Of a DNA stretch of 15,887 nucleotides, positions 5,675-15,520 are shown one piece after another (the first letter of the stretch is position 1; every line of letters starts with the position of its first letter). Made by a program: the position numbers and the translations under genes. The stretch is from Victivallales bacterium (GTDB lineage Bacteria; Verrucomicrobiota; Lentisphaeria; Victivallales; Victivallaceae), in the NCBI GenBank assembly GCA_019038735.1, contig JAHOYW010000143.1:1-15887 (forward strand), given 5' to 3'. The notes beneath the pieces were generated by a model. The model did no database searches, was not told the origin of the DNA, and was given only the letters and a program-made list of their open reading frames with translations.

Positions 5675-7537
5675 CTATATTCCGCTTACTTTTTCTTGTT
5701 TATTTTTTGGTGTCCACATAATCTCAGTATCAAGACCTAGTGGAAAAACTTTTACATTACGATAACGATTGCTTTGAGCAATCAAGCTGTAATTCACGAA
5801 TAAGAATGTATATGGCTGTTCCTCATGTAATATTTTCTGAAATTCATGACAAAGTTTCGCGCGTTTTTCTGGATCAAAAGTCCGCCTTATTTCGACAATC
5901 AGGCGATCAGCTTTTGCATTCTTGAAACTGATATGATTGCTTGAATGTTTTTTATCAGCCTGACTTGAGTGCCAAACTTGATAGGGGTCAGCTTCATATC
6001 CCGTGGTCCAGCCTAGAAGACATACATCAAAGTTTTTTTGATTAAGGCGTTGCAGGTAAACCGCCCATTCAAAAATTTGTATCTTCATATCAATTCCGGC
6101 TTTTTCCATATCTTCCTTTATCAGCGGAAGAATTTTCTGCTGAGTCGAATGATTAGCTACCTGCATAAAAGTAAAACTTAGTTTCTTACCGTCTTTATCA
6201 ATAATTCCATCGCCGTCACTATCTTTCCAGCCAGCCTTGCTTAATATTCTTTTTGCTTTTGCAATATCAAAGGCATAAGGCTTAATTGATTTATCATAGG
6301 CTTTGCTACTATAAAAAAATGGACCGGTAACAATCTTTCCTAAATTATGATAAATGTCTTTCAAAATCCTTTTGCGGTCAATCAGGTGAGTAAAAGCGAG
6401 CCGAACCTGCTTGTCCTTAAATAAAGGATTATTCAAATTATAGCCGATATAAGAATAGCCACGCCCAAGATATTTTATTTTTTCTATTTTGCCGCCTTTT
6501 TTAAAAATAGCACTATCAGTACGCTTAACCCACTGTTCAGCTGTTAAATTGAGGCGGTCAAGCTTAGCGGAAGTCAAAGCCTGAAAGCGTGTATTTGCAT
6601 GTTTGATAATCTTGTATACACGATATTTTAACGGCGGCATTATGCCGTATTTTTTGCCGAAATATTTCTCAAAACGAACAAATACAACGCGTTTATTTTT
6701 GTCCCAGCGTAAGAAACGGTAAGGACCACAGCCGACAATCATACGATTGCGTTTGTGGTCATCGTTAAATTTTTTCGGGTCAAATGCTCCGGGATAAGCA
6801 TGATATAAATGTTTTGGCAAAGGAAACATGCCAAGCGTCAAACCCAAAGACCGGAAATAGCGTATTTTCCAGACAACTTTGAATTTATATTTGTTTATTA
6901 TTTCTATTTTTTCAATATCTTTGTAGTAAACTCGTGATGGTCCGCAATTAGTATCTTTATTTCTTATTACATCCAAATAGAATTTAAAATCTTCCGCGGT
7001 AACTTCTTTGTTTTTCCATTCTTTTCCATTTACCGGATCAGTGAAATCATGCCATAAAATGCCTTTTTTCAGGGTGATTGTATAGCTTAGCTTATCTGGC
7101 GAAATAGTCCAGCTTTCTGCCATTAGAGCTTCAAATTTTTCAGGATCTTCAAGATTGCGGGTCGCCAGAGTTGATGAACAAAGAGAATTAAAAGTAGATG
7201 CTGTCGCTTCATTATTGATTAATACATTCATGTTGGGGGTGTCAGAGGAAATCGCGCTTACAAGGCGTCCGCCGCTTGCCGCTTTCGGGTCAAAATATTG
7301 CAGGTTGGCTATTTGAGTAATTTTTTCAATCACTTTTGTCGTAGTCATCTTAGTTGCGGGGATGACTGTTTGAGCAGGTATTGAGGCAATCGTTTCTTCA
7401 AGCTGGTCGAAGCGTTTAAGGATATTCTGATTACTTTTCTGAACACGGTCAACCGCGTTGATCAAAGTAATTCCTAAAAATATCAATGCAATAGTCGCTA
7501 CTGTTAAAATAAAGTTAAGATATAAATTTTTATTCAT
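5675..7537 (-). CDS. Membrane-anchored ABC transporter substrate-binding protein, family 5
   Basis: The 620-residue product is an SBP_bac_5 (OppA/DppA-like) protein that would bind peptides or another small ligand outside the inner membrane. Residues 8-28 form a single hydrophobic helix with no cleavage site or lipobox, followed by a short charged coiled-coil-like stretch (about 30-50), so it is probably tethered by an N-terminal anchor. The SBP fold starts near residue 88. Typical signs are Y-T-I-T-L-K-K-G-I-L-W-H-D, T-A-E-D-F-K-F-Y-L-D, and near the end D-V-C-L-L-G-W with E-Q-P-Y-T-F-L-F. The ATG at 7537 follows AGAGGA at good distance. No permease or ATPase gene is near, so it is an orphan component here. 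Ligand unknown. Confidence 0.88.
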   Translation of the reverse strand: MNKNLYLNFILTVATIALIFLGITLINAVDRVQKSNQNILKRFDQLEETIASIPAQTVIPATKMTTTKVIEKITQIANLQYFDPKAASGGRLVSAISSDTPNMNVLINNEATASTFNSLCSSTLATRNLEDPEKFEALMAESWTISPDKLSYTITLKKGILWHDFTDPVNGKEWKNKEVTAEDFKFYLDVIRNKDTNCGPSRVYYKDIEKIEIINKYKFKVVWKIRYFRSLGLTLGMFPLPKHLYHAYPGAFDPKKFNDDHKRNRMIVGCGPYRFLRWDKNKRVVFVRFEKYFGKKYGIMPPLKYRVYKIIKHANTRFQALTSAKLDRLNLTAEQWVKRTDSAIFKKGGKIEKIKYLGRGYSYIGYNLNNPLFKDKQVRLAFTHLIDRKRILKDIYHNLGKIVTGPFFYSSKAYDKSIKPYAFDIAKAKRILSKAGWKDSDGDGIIDKDGKKLSFTFMQVANHSTQQKILPLIKEDMEKAGIDMKIQIFEWAVYLQRLNQKNFDVCLLGWTTGYEADPYQVWHSSQADKKHSSNHISFKNAKADRLIVEIRRTFDPEKRAKLCHEFQKILHEEQPYTFLFVNYSLIAQSNRYRNVKVFPLGLDTEIMWTPKNKQEKVSGI

Positions 7538-7716
7538 GATTATCCTCTGTTAAAGCTATAATATAGCACATAAAAATGCTTAAAAAAGTAAAATTAATTG
7601 TTTCATAAGCTGTTTATGTCTCTTCAAACAATACAATATATCTATTCTTTTTCAAGACGCAGTTGACAAAGATTTAAAGCTTAAAGAAAACTAATTTATC
7701 AGCATAGGACATCATA

Positions 7717-8013
7717 ATGCCTGAAATATTTACAACGCCGTATGCAAGAACTAAGCCAATTGCTATATCTGAACAAGTAAATCTTGCCAGACAGAGCCGT
7801 CTTAAAGTTCAAGATGCGCTTTCTCAACAAACATTCAGTGAAAATTCAAATTTTAAATTAAGCCCGAACACTACAATGCCTATTTCCAGCATACTGGAAG
7901 ATATCTCGCAAAATATCTCAAAGATGGATCAAAATTTATACAGTACCAAGGCTAATATGGAAGAAATACTGCACGCAAATTCCAATGACAGGGAATCCGT
8001 TTCATTGAATTAA
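7717..8013 (+). CDS. Hypothetical protein, 98 residues
   Basis: I do not recognise this protein. It is hydrophilic, has no cysteine or tryptophan, no membrane segment and no signal peptide, and is rich in Ser, Asn and Gln. The second half (about residues 55-85) looks amphipathic and helical. The ATG is preceded by AGGA eight bases upstream. It is divergent from the SBP gene. Its stop codon overlaps the tcdA stop on the other strand (plus TAA 8011-8013, minus TAA 8012-8010). The ribosome site and the neat fit between neighbours support a real gene, but similarity evidence is lacking. Confidence 0.55.
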   Translation: MPEIFTTPYARTKPIAISEQVNLARQSRLKVQDALSQQTFSENSNFKLSPNTTMPISSILEDISQNISKMDQNLYSTKANMEEILHANSNDRESVSLN

Positions 8014-8747
8014 TTATTTATCAAAGCTCTAATCACTACCGACGCGCAGAAACAGCCGAATACTGCCGGCATATAGGAAATTGTACCAACTATTGAACCG
8101 GCTTTTCCATCTTCCTCCTTATAGGAATAAACCGCGTGTTCGGGGATTATTTCTGTTGAAAAAACCGCCTTAAATCCCTTATAAATATTTTGGCGGTGAA
8201 GACGCTTGCGGATAACTTTCGCTAAACGGCATTGATATGTTTTTGAAATATCAGTTATTTTGACTTGAGTCGGATCGAGTTTTCCGCCGGCTCCCATTGA
8301 GCTTACTAAAGGATAATTTAGTTCAATACACTTGGCGATGAGTCCGACTTTTGCTGTGAGAGTATCAATGGCGTCAACGACATAGTCAAATCCGGGGGAG
8401 AGTACTTCGGCGGTTACTTCGTCTTTGAGAAAACGATGAATCTGGATTATCTCAACATCAGGATTGATATCCCGGAGCCGTGTCGCCATTAATTCTACTT
8501 TACTTTGTCCTTCAGTACTTGATAAGGCGGGAAGCTGGCGGTTACGGTTACTCGGATCAATGATGTCGCCATCGGCAATAGTGATTTTGCCAACACCGGC
8601 ACGGCAAATGAGTTCGGCGGCGTATGCGCCCACACCGCCAATACCGACCACTAAAACATGTGCCTGTTTCAAGCGCTCTAAATTTTCAGCTTTTAAGAGT
8701 AAGGCACTACGCTGTTGCCAAAGTGGAACATTATCAAAGTTAAACAC
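8010..8747 (-). CDS. tcdA: tRNA threonylcarbamoyladenosine dehydratase TcdA
   Basis: TcdA (CsdL) is an E1-like enzyme that uses ATP to cyclise t6A at position 37 of ANN-decoding tRNAs to ct6A. The 245 residues are slightly shorter than the E. coli protein (about 268). The nucleotide-binding motif is G35-I-G37-G38-V-G40, followed by A-D-G-D and the E1 motif D64-P-S-N-R-N-R-Q71. S-S-M-G-A-G-G-K-L-D-P-T (149-160) and R-L-A-K-V-I-R-K-R-L (174-183) are typical of this subfamily rather than of MoeB/ThiF. The reading frame begins with GTG and overlaps the tatD-like gene by 8 bp. It is the last gene of the kinase-TatD-tcdA cluster. Confidence 0.92.
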   Translation of the reverse strand: MFNFDNVPLWQQRSALLLKAENLERLKQAHVLVVGIGGVGAYAAELICRAGVGKITIADGDIIDPSNRNRQLPALSSTEGQSKVELMATRLRDINPDVEIIQIHRFLKDEVTAEVLSPGFDYVVDAIDTLTAKVGLIAKCIELNYPLVSSMGAGGKLDPTQVKITDISKTYQCRLAKVIRKRLHRQNIYKGFKAVFSTEIIPEHAVYSYKEEDGKAGSIVGTISYMPAVFGCFCASVVIRALINN

Positions 8748-9459
8748 TGTCGGAATCCCGGAATAATGAAATAAAATTTGTTTTCATGATCTGCTTAAGT
8801 TCCTGAATATCAAATTCAAATACTTTCGCGGCTCGCTTATAAATATCTTCTATATTAATTCCAGAATCATCAGTTTCAAGACAAATGCGATTAAAACATT
8901 CAGGATTTTGACGAATATATTCGCAAATGTCATCGCGTTTTAGAGATATTGAGCCAAAAGAAACATAAAAATCATGTTCCAAGAGTTGTTCAAGAATTTT
9001 AACTTTGCTATTGAAACCATGAACAAGCATATTTAAATCAGGGGCAAATTGTTTTCTAATGCTAATCAATTCAGGGTAAGAACGGACACAATGTATAATC
9101 AGAGTTTTATTTAACTTTCGCGCAAGCTTGATGTTTTCGGCAAAATATGCTTTTTGAATCTTCATATCTGGTCCCCGTAAAGCATCCAGACCAATTTCGC
9201 CAATAGCAATGACTTTCGGAAGTTGAAGAGCCTTTCCTAATGTTTTGCAATCTTGCAGTATATTATCCATAGTCGAGGGGAGTCGCCATGGGTGTAAGCC
9301 GACGCTGAAAAATTTATGATCGAGATTATCCAGTGCCAGGTTCTGTAAGTCAGCAAGCTCGATAGATAAGACGCTCAATGTTTCCGGCAGAAAATTTTTT
9401 CTATGTGTATGAAAATCAATAAATTCTATTTTAGATAATTCACTAGTTGATAATTTCAT
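8740..9459 (-). CDS. TatD family metal-dependent hydrolase
   Basis: The 239-residue protein is a TatD-type member of the amidohydrolase fold; characterised relatives are Mg-dependent 3'-5' DNases or hydrolases of unknown substrate. The expected ligands are present: F-I-D-F-H17-T-H19, V-G-L-H56-P-W, I-G-E88-I-G-L-D, I-I-H123-C, L-V-H147-G-F and L-E-T-D197-D. It is a little shorter than E. coli TatD (about 260). The start lies inside the 3' end of the kinase gene (17-bp overlap) with only a weak AGAAAG upstream, and its end overlaps tcdA by 8 bp, so translational coupling is likely. TatD-tcdA neighbourhoods hint at a nucleic-acid processing role but do not prove one. Confidence 0.9.
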   Translation of the reverse strand: MKLSTSELSKIEFIDFHTHRKNFLPETLSVLSIELADLQNLALDNLDHKFFSVGLHPWRLPSTMDNILQDCKTLGKALQLPKVIAIGEIGLDALRGPDMKIQKAYFAENIKLARKLNKTLIIHCVRSYPELISIRKQFAPDLNMLVHGFNSKVKILEQLLEHDFYVSFGSISLKRDDICEYIRQNPECFNRICLETDDSGINIEDIYKRAAKVFEFDIQELKQIMKTNFISLFRDSDSV

Positions 9460-12175
9460 GTAACTTTCTGCTTAAAATATTAATGGAATAAGGCTTTTTG
9501 ATAAATCCACTGGCACCTGCTTCCATAGTTTTACGAACACGCTGGTCATTTGTGAAACCTGTTGCTACAAGTATCTTTACTTGCGGGTCAATTTCTTTCA
9601 AGTGTTTATATGCTTCATCGCCAGTCATTACCGGCATCGCCATATCCAGAATTACCGCTCGAATCTCTTCCTGATGCTCTTTGAATACTTTAACTCCCTC
9701 TTCGCCGTTTTCCGCAGAGAGAACGCTGTAACCTAGAAGTTCGAGCATTTTAGTTGCGGTAATACGGATAATCGGTTCATCATCAATAATTAGAATCCAG
9801 CCGTTGCCGAGAAACAAGTCTTGTGTATCACTGCTAAATGTTAATTCAGAATCATCCGGCTTCAGTTCCGGCAGGTAGATGGTAAAAGTACTGCTTTTCC
9901 CTAGTTCAGATTTGGCATCTATAAAGCCTTTATGCAAATCAATAATATTATAAACCATTGCTAATCCCAACCCGGTTCCTTTACTCTTTATTTTAGTGGT
10001 GAAAAATGGATCAAAGATTTTCTGCATATCTTCCGGTTTAATTCCGACACCGGTATCTTTAATGACAATTTCCCAGTATGGGTCAATTATGTCCGCGCGT
10101 GGAAATTGTGCTTTGTCAAGCATGACTTGAGAGATACTGATGTCAATAGTTCCACCAGACCTGTCCTCTTCATCGCGCATGATAGTCATTGCGTGTCCGG
10201 CATTGATAAGCAGGTTCAGCATGACTTGTTCTATCTGAATTTGATCCGCTTTGACCATTATTTCTTGAGATGGTTTTTTGAACTTGATACTGAGGCTTTT
10301 GTCAAAAGTTCCATCACATATTTTCAGAACATGTTCAAAAGCTTGAACTAAATCAAATTTTTTGAGAGTGAGTCGACTTTTGCGTGAAAGAGCAAGCAGT
10401 TGTTCAACCATGCCGGCGGCACGAGAAACAGACTCTTCTGCCAAGCCGAGAAATTCATTTAGCTCTTTAATATCTTCGGGTGAATTATTGAGATAGTATT
10501 TAATCATTGACAATGAGCCTCTGATGCCGCCGAGAACATTGTTGAAATCGTGCGCCAGACCGCCGGTAAGAGTACCGACGGTTTCCATCTTTTGAGCCTG
10601 AAATAAAAGTTCATTTTTGCGTTCGAGTTCAGTTACATCCTCAAGAATAATCACAGCTCCTTTATCATCTTTGTGGTGGAGCGGATTGATAGAAATATTA
10701 AATACATAGGAGTGCTTGCGCCAGGTGATATTCTCGCGGTATTTTTCGTGTGACACTCCTGAACCAATTGCTTCCTGTACCTCATCCCGATAATGGAGCA
10801 GAAATAGTGCGACATTCCATAGTTCAACTCCGATAGCAAATTCACTCTTGATACCGGTAAATTTTTCTATTGCCTGATTCCACTGGGTAATCTTTCCATC
10901 TTGATCGACTCCGATTAACAGCAAGTGAATTGAATTAAACAGCCGTGTAAGGTAATTCCTAGTAGTGCGCAAGCGTTTTTCAGCCTCTTTTATTTCAGTT
11001 AAATCATTAAAAATCAAGAGATCCTGTTTGTCTACCTTTTTGTGCTTGACCTCGACTTCGAGAATATTTCCACCTTTACAACGAATTAAAACTATCTCTG
11101 AATCAGAAGTTTTCGGATCAAGAATTTTATCCCAGAGTTTCCGGTTTTCTTCGGCGGAAACATCTGGCGGAGCACTAAGTTTGAACCAGTCATCAAAGCT
11201 TTTTAAATCGGTTTCAAGATATCCGAATACACGTGAAAACATATTGTTAATCGAGTATGCCAAATTGCGATGAAGAATAGCGATTGGCAGAGGAGTATTC
11301 TCAATAAGTTCGCGAATTTCATGTTCTTTTTCGCGACGTTCCTGAATCTCTAATTGCAATTTATTCATTGATTCCTGAATACGGCTGGACATTTCATCAA
11401 AAGCTTTACTCAAAAAACCGATCTCATCATTAGGAAATTTTTCTTTTTTGTCATGTTTCGGGAATATTCCGGCAGCCATATTAGTGGCACTCAAAACTAG
11501 ACGGTTCAATGGTGACAGGGAGGTTTTTATTAACCATAATAGAACCGCTACTGAAGCGACCATGCAGCATATTACTTTAAAGAGCTGACTTGAATACCAC
11601 TGAGTATCAACTCCGTAAAGTTGAGCATTTTCAGGATAAGAATAGCAGAGCAGCCAATTCCAGTTTTGTTTTTTGAATGGGAGATAAAGTATGATTCGTG
11701 TATCTCCACTAATATTAGAGTAGGCAGATCTAACATTAAATTTAACTTCTTTAGATTTTTTTTCTGCGGGTGATTCAGCTTTTGGCTCATCCGCTGCAAA
11801 TAGATTACTTATAGGAACGGAACTCCACGGGAAGTGGCTGCTTGAATAAGTTCGCGGTTTCATGCGAAAATGCTTGTTGCTGGCTATAATCAGGGGAAAA
11901 CTGTAGCCTTCATCTCTTGAGTAGTGGAAAGTTGATTTAAACTTTTTAATGGTATTCTGTTTAGCCACAGCAATACTCTTATAAGATCCATCAAGATAGG
12001 AATTATATTCTTTATTAATAATCTTGAACATCTGTTGAAGTCGGCTTTTACTGACTTCAGCATTGAGACGGGCAAGCTCTTCCTGATAAGCTTGAGTACT
12101 GATCCATAACAGTATATATGAAAAAGTAGCTAGGGCAATAACGAAAAAAACAGTGAGTTTTGTTTGTATACGCAT
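9443..12175 (-). CDS. Hybrid sensor histidine kinase/response regulator
   Basis: The 910-residue inner-membrane kinase has, in order: TM1 (about 7-27), a periplasmic sensor (28-197), TM2 (198-217), a HAMP linker (218-270), a short coiled coil, two PAS domains (about 285-395 and 405-515), HisKA, HATPase_c and a C-terminal receiver. The H box has H542 in L-A-H-D-F-N-N; the N box is N654-L-L-I-N658-A-G-H-A; G boxes are D707-T-G-V-G-I and G733-T-G-L-G-L-A; the F box is F721-D-P-F-F-T-T-K. The receiver (about 793-910) keeps D798-D799, phosphoacceptor D844, T872 and K894. No output domain or separate regulator is adjacent, so phosphotransfer goes elsewhere or the receiver regulates the kinase. The sensor ligand is unknown. 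The ATG at 12175 follows GGGGGA about nine bases upstream. Confidence 0.95.
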   Translation of the reverse strand: MRIQTKLTVFFVIALATFSYILLWISTQAYQEELARLNAEVSKSRLQQMFKIINKEYNSYLDGSYKSIAVAKQNTIKKFKSTFHYSRDEGYSFPLIIASNKHFRMKPRTYSSSHFPWSSVPISNLFAADEPKAESPAEKKSKEVKFNVRSAYSNISGDTRIILYLPFKKQNWNWLLCYSYPENAQLYGVDTQWYSSQLFKVICCMVASVAVLLWLIKTSLSPLNRLVLSATNMAAGIFPKHDKKEKFPNDEIGFLSKAFDEMSSRIQESMNKLQLEIQERREKEHEIRELIENTPLPIAILHRNLAYSINNMFSRVFGYLETDLKSFDDWFKLSAPPDVSAEENRKLWDKILDPKTSDSEIVLIRCKGGNILEVEVKHKKVDKQDLLIFNDLTEIKEAEKRLRTTRNYLTRLFNSIHLLLIGVDQDGKITQWNQAIEKFTGIKSEFAIGVELWNVALFLLHYRDEVQEAIGSGVSHEKYRENITWRKHSYVFNISINPLHHKDDKGAVIILEDVTELERKNELLFQAQKMETVGTLTGGLAHDFNNVLGGIRGSLSMIKYYLNNSPEDIKELNEFLGLAEESVSRAAGMVEQLLALSRKSRLTLKKFDLVQAFEHVLKICDGTFDKSLSIKFKKPSQEIMVKADQIQIEQVMLNLLINAGHAMTIMRDEEDRSGGTIDISISQVMLDKAQFPRADIIDPYWEIVIKDTGVGIKPEDMQKIFDPFFTTKIKSKGTGLGLAMVYNIIDLHKGFIDAKSELGKSSTFTIYLPELKPDDSELTFSSDTQDLFLGNGWILIIDDEPIIRITATKMLELLGYSVLSAENGEEGVKVFKEHQEEIRAVILDMAMPVMTGDEAYKHLKEIDPQVKILVATGFTNDQRVRKTMEAGASGFIKKPYSINILSRKLHEIIN

Positions 12176-12229
12176 TCTTCAATTTCCCCCGGGGCTTAAT
12201 TTTTTACTAAACAACAGGTATATATAATA

Positions 12230-12258
12230 ACTATATAGCCATATTAAATAATTTGCAA
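12230..12258 (-). promoter_or_regulatory. Candidate sigma-70-like promoter for the kinase cluster
   Basis: On the minus strand TTGCAA (12258-12253) and TATAGT (12235-12230) are spaced by 17 bases, about 55 bases upstream of the kinase start, in the 152-bp gap after the AAA gene. The surroundings are very AT-rich, which lowers the weight of the match. Confidence 0.35.
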
Positions 12259-12327
12259 AAGCTTTTCAAGGGCTTCATCCCAAAAACATGAATAATTAAT
12301 ACCTGAATATGGTCTTTAATTGGACTC

Positions 12328-13782
12328 TTAGAATGTGCCTAATTGCTGTTTTACGTTTTCTTCACGGAGGGCATCGAGGATTTCATCGCCGTAGAGTGAA
12401 CGCATTAATTTTGTATTGAATTCGTAAAATACTTGAGGATCAGGTCTGGAAAAAACCTCAGACCTAGTGATATCCAGCATTTTCTTGCGTTTTTTCATGT
12501 CGTTCTGATAAATCTGTAAGTAACGGATTAAAGTTCTGGGGCTTAACTCTTCGAATTTGCGTTGACCAAAATCTTCGATGTAGTCCGCGGCGATTACTAA
12601 CTCAAGATTCTGATTGCGGTGTTTAAATCCACAGCTTTTCAGGAACTCTTCAATCATCTCCAGACAGCGAATCTCGTCAAAAAGCGGGAATTTTACCGCG
12701 CGACCGCGGCTGAGGATGTTTGCCGGGAATTCAAAATTTGACGCGATTACGACAGAAACATTGTCCGGCAGTGAAAAGCTTCCGCCAACATTAGTTCTAA
12801 AATAATACCAGTTGATTTTGGCAGGATCAACATCGTCAAAAAAGATTATGAAACGACGGTCTTTCCGACTGGCGAGTTTTTCAATCAAAGGCTGCAGAGT
12901 TTTTTCCAAATCCTCAGGTTCCGGTAGAATCAAAGTCAAATTATCATAATTTAAAGTGTAGGAAATAGTAAAATGTGTCTTGCCCAAACCCGGCAGACTG
13001 CAAACCAGTAAAGGCAAATTAGATTTTTGTTTTGAAAATTCTTCAAAATGCTGTTCAAAAGTTTTCCGCACTTTTGCATAACCAAAGAAATTATCAACCG
13101 TGCGGATAGAACTCAATTCTACTGCTGTAAATTTATTGTTCAGGTAGCGGAATGCTTTGCCACCGCCGAAAGGATCAGATTCAAGAGCTTTTTTGCTCAA
13201 TAAGTCCATTGTTTTAGATGAAATTTTCTTATCCGGTAAATCAATACAGCTCTTACCCTGCAATATTTTTGGGATTCCAGGTCGTAAACGTGAAAGTTTA
13301 TTATTCGTTCCGGCTGCATTCTGCATTATCTTGATGAAATCGCTTATCGCTTGTACGCTGGAACATATCTGGACCGCATGGCTTATAAAGAATGCTGTGT
13401 CGCCATCTGAATCTTTGAGTTTTTCTAGAACTCCATGACTTATTAGAGCATCAAAAATAGCTTCTTCGAGACAGCTTATCAAGCTTTTTCCCTGACAATC
13501 AACAAACAGTTGATTAATGGCATCAATTGAATCAGCTTCCGGGTTCAATACAGAAAAAATACGTTTGGCGCTTTCTCTGTCGCCAGAGAAACAGTTCAGG
13601 TCAATCAATACTTTATTTAAGACAATTATATAGTTCTGAATAAAGTTGCGGCGGAAAATATTTATAAATTTCGTTTTACCTTTTTTTAGCTCAGTGAATA
13701 AGAGTTTGATACTTGATTCAGCGGCAACAAGCGTATCTTTCAATACTGTTGGTTCCGACCTTATTGCTAATGAATCACTCAT
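12328..13782 (-). CDS. DUF815-like AAA ATPase
   Basis: The 484-residue protein has a helical N-terminal half without recognisable domain (1-230) and an ATPase core resembling the DUF815 branch of AAA ATPases. F-F-G-Y-A-K-V-R-K-T-F (232-242) is the usual lead-in. Walker A is S262-L-P-G-L-G-K-T269; the first glycine of the consensus is serine. Walker B is F311-I-I-F-F-D-D317. Sensor 1 is V-I-A-S-N349, followed by arginines R359 and R361. No signal peptide or membrane helix is seen. The ATG at 13782 follows AAGGAC, and the Sel1 lipoprotein gene ends only 16 bp upstream, so the two are probably cotranscribed. Function unknown; ATP binding likely because Lys and both Asp are kept. Confidence 0.75.
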   Translation of the reverse strand: MSDSLAIRSEPTVLKDTLVAAESSIKLLFTELKKGKTKFINIFRRNFIQNYIIVLNKVLIDLNCFSGDRESAKRIFSVLNPEADSIDAINQLFVDCQGKSLISCLEEAIFDALISHGVLEKLKDSDGDTAFFISHAVQICSSVQAISDFIKIMQNAAGTNNKLSRLRPGIPKILQGKSCIDLPDKKISSKTMDLLSKKALESDPFGGGKAFRYLNNKFTAVELSSIRTVDNFFGYAKVRKTFEQHFEEFSKQKSNLPLLVCSLPGLGKTHFTISYTLNYDNLTLILPEPEDLEKTLQPLIEKLASRKDRRFIIFFDDVDPAKINWYYFRTNVGGSFSLPDNVSVVIASNFEFPANILSRGRAVKFPLFDEIRCLEMIEEFLKSCGFKHRNQNLELVIAADYIEDFGQRKFEELSPRTLIRYLQIYQNDMKKRKKMLDITRSEVFSRPDPQVFYEFNTKLMRSLYGDEILDALREENVKQQLGTF

Positions 13783-13798
13783 GATCTATGTCCTTGCC

Positions 13799-15511
13799 TT
13801 ATTTTTTATTTAAAGATTCAAAATCAATCTGCGGCTCATTGATTTTTGGCATTATGGGAACTACACGTCCATATTCAAGATTTAAAAATTCTTTTTTCTC
13901 AGGTAACATGAATTTACTAAGTTTTTTTGCGTCAATTCCAGTTGCTTTACTAAATTTAACTTTATCCTTTAACAAAGGTCTGCACCAGAAATTTATGAAA
14001 TTGATAAGGAAATGCAAATCATCACGCATGAGATTACCGTTGTTTAATAAAGATTCATAAGCTTCCGCGTCGTAATTCATCAATATCAAAGCATTCGCTT
14101 TCATCAAAGCGGCGATATTTATCAGTGAGTTGTCTCTATTTTTTTTGGCACGTTTTTTAATCAGTTCAGTGAGTTTGAATGCAGCGAAGGCCTGAGCAGT
14201 CCCCTGCCCCGCGAGTCCGGCTGAAATACCATAACTGATCCAGAAACCGGGGTTGTTTAGTTCATGTTTTTCAACAGCTTTGAATAAGAGTGCGGACCAC
14301 ATTGGCGCTACACTATTTTCATTGAGCATGTACCAGTCGTTATTCATAAAAAAAGGCAGTGGATTGTATGCCAGACGCTGCTCATAAAGTTTTTTGCTTT
14401 TCTTGACGTCTCCCGCTTTAAATCTTCTCATAACACGGTTTATTTCGGAATTCGCGAGCATTAAATTTTCACCGCCATAAACATTTTCCCAAGTATATTT
14501 AACAGGGAAAAACAAGCCGGTTCTGTCATCAAGCTTTAATATTAATCTTTCAATTTTCGGATCATTTCTTTTTATCTTTAAAGCCAGTACATAAAGAAGC
14601 ATTTCTTTTGCGGGATCCGGATTGACTTGATCTTTGACCAGTTTCGCGTATTGGAGCAGTGCTGAAAGTGAGCCGTGTTCCACGGCGCTTTTAATCCACT
14701 TAAGTTTTTCTTCAATTTCAGGTATGTCATCAGCGACAACAAGCATTGCGGGAGCATAGCCACCGTAGGCGGCATTTTTATAAAGCATTTCTGCCTGCGG
14801 ATTGTTTATTTCGATATATTTTTCAGCGAGTTGAAACATTGCGGGGGGGAATCCTCTTCCAGCTGATTTAGTCAATAATTCCATAGCGTTTTTATTGTCG
14901 CCGTTTTTCAGATAATATTTATACAGGTGAAATTGAGCTCTTGGGTACTTGTACGTAGAGGCTTCGATTAATAAAGATTTTGCCTTGCTCAAATTATTGG
15001 GGTTTCCATCTTTAAAAAGGATTATTCCTAAATTCTCTACAGCGGGCTGCCAGCGGCGTTTTGCGCAATACCTGAACATCTTTAAGCCTTTTGCCTTGTT
15101 CTGTTTGAGCCCACGCCCGTAATAATACATTTCCGCGAGAATATTAATATATGGAAGTTTTCCTCTTTTAGCATTGAGATGAATATCTTTGTAAGCACCT
15201 TTGTAATGTCTTTTCGCGCGTATCTGATCGGGAATAACTCTGCCGAGTCCGTATTGGTAAATCACGCCTAGATAATAAGCCGAAATACTATCGCCTTGAG
15301 CGGCACCGAGTCTGAGCCAGTAGTAAGCTCGATTGTAATTTATTGCGGTACCATGCCCGGTAAGATTCACACTGCCTAAAATGCCTTGAGACTGTGCGTC
15401 GCCATCGTCTGCTTTTGCTAAAAATTTTTCTTTAGGAGATATGCATCCGTTTAAAACGAAAGCAGTGCATAGTACTGTTGAAATTACTGATAATTTTGAA
15501 AAAAGTTTCAT
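13799..15511 (-). CDS. Sel1/TPR-repeat lipoprotein
   Basis: The 570-residue product begins with a lipoprotein signal peptide: K-L-F-S-K, a hydrophobic stretch (8-20) and lipobox L-N-G-C23. LspA would cleave before C23; the residue after Cys is Ile, not Asp, consistent with outer-membrane sorting by proteobacterial rules. Residues about 34-290 are Sel1-like helical repeats (for example G-D-A-Q-S-Q, A-Y-Y-W-L-R-L-G-A-A-Q-G-D, A-E-M-Y-Y-Y-G-R-G, A-M-F-Q-L-A-E-K-Y), which usually mediate protein contacts. The region 300-570 has no repeat I can name. The start is fixed by the signal peptide, but there is no Shine-Dalgarno within 20 bases; an inverted-repeat arm begins 9 bp upstream. Likely cotranscribed with the AAA gene. 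Confidence 0.82.
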   Translation of the reverse strand: MKLFSKLSVISTVLCTAFVLNGCISPKEKFLAKADDGDAQSQGILGSVNLTGHGTAINYNRAYYWLRLGAAQGDSISAYYLGVIYQYGLGRVIPDQIRAKRHYKGAYKDIHLNAKRGKLPYINILAEMYYYGRGLKQNKAKGLKMFRYCAKRRWQPAVENLGIILFKDGNPNNLSKAKSLLIEASTYKYPRAQFHLYKYYLKNGDNKNAMELLTKSAGRGFPPAMFQLAEKYIEINNPQAEMLYKNAAYGGYAPAMLVVADDIPEIEEKLKWIKSAVEHGSLSALLQYAKLVKDQVNPDPAKEMLLYVLALKIKRNDPKIERLILKLDDRTGLFFPVKYTWENVYGGENLMLANSEINRVMRRFKAGDVKKSKKLYEQRLAYNPLPFFMNNDWYMLNENSVAPMWSALLFKAVEKHELNNPGFWISYGISAGLAGQGTAQAFAAFKLTELIKKRAKKNRDNSLINIAALMKANALILMNYDAEAYESLLNNGNLMRDDLHFLINFINFWCRPLLKDKVKFSKATGIDAKKLSKFMLPEKKEFLNLEYGRVVPIMPKINEPQIDFESLNKK

Positions 15512-15520
15512 TTTAAATTA

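Noticed and set aside
7663..7697. Promoter for the 98-residue ORF based on TTGACA
   Set aside because: The -35 match is good, but no acceptable -10 lies 15-19 bases downstream; the nearest AT-rich hexamer is 23 bases away.
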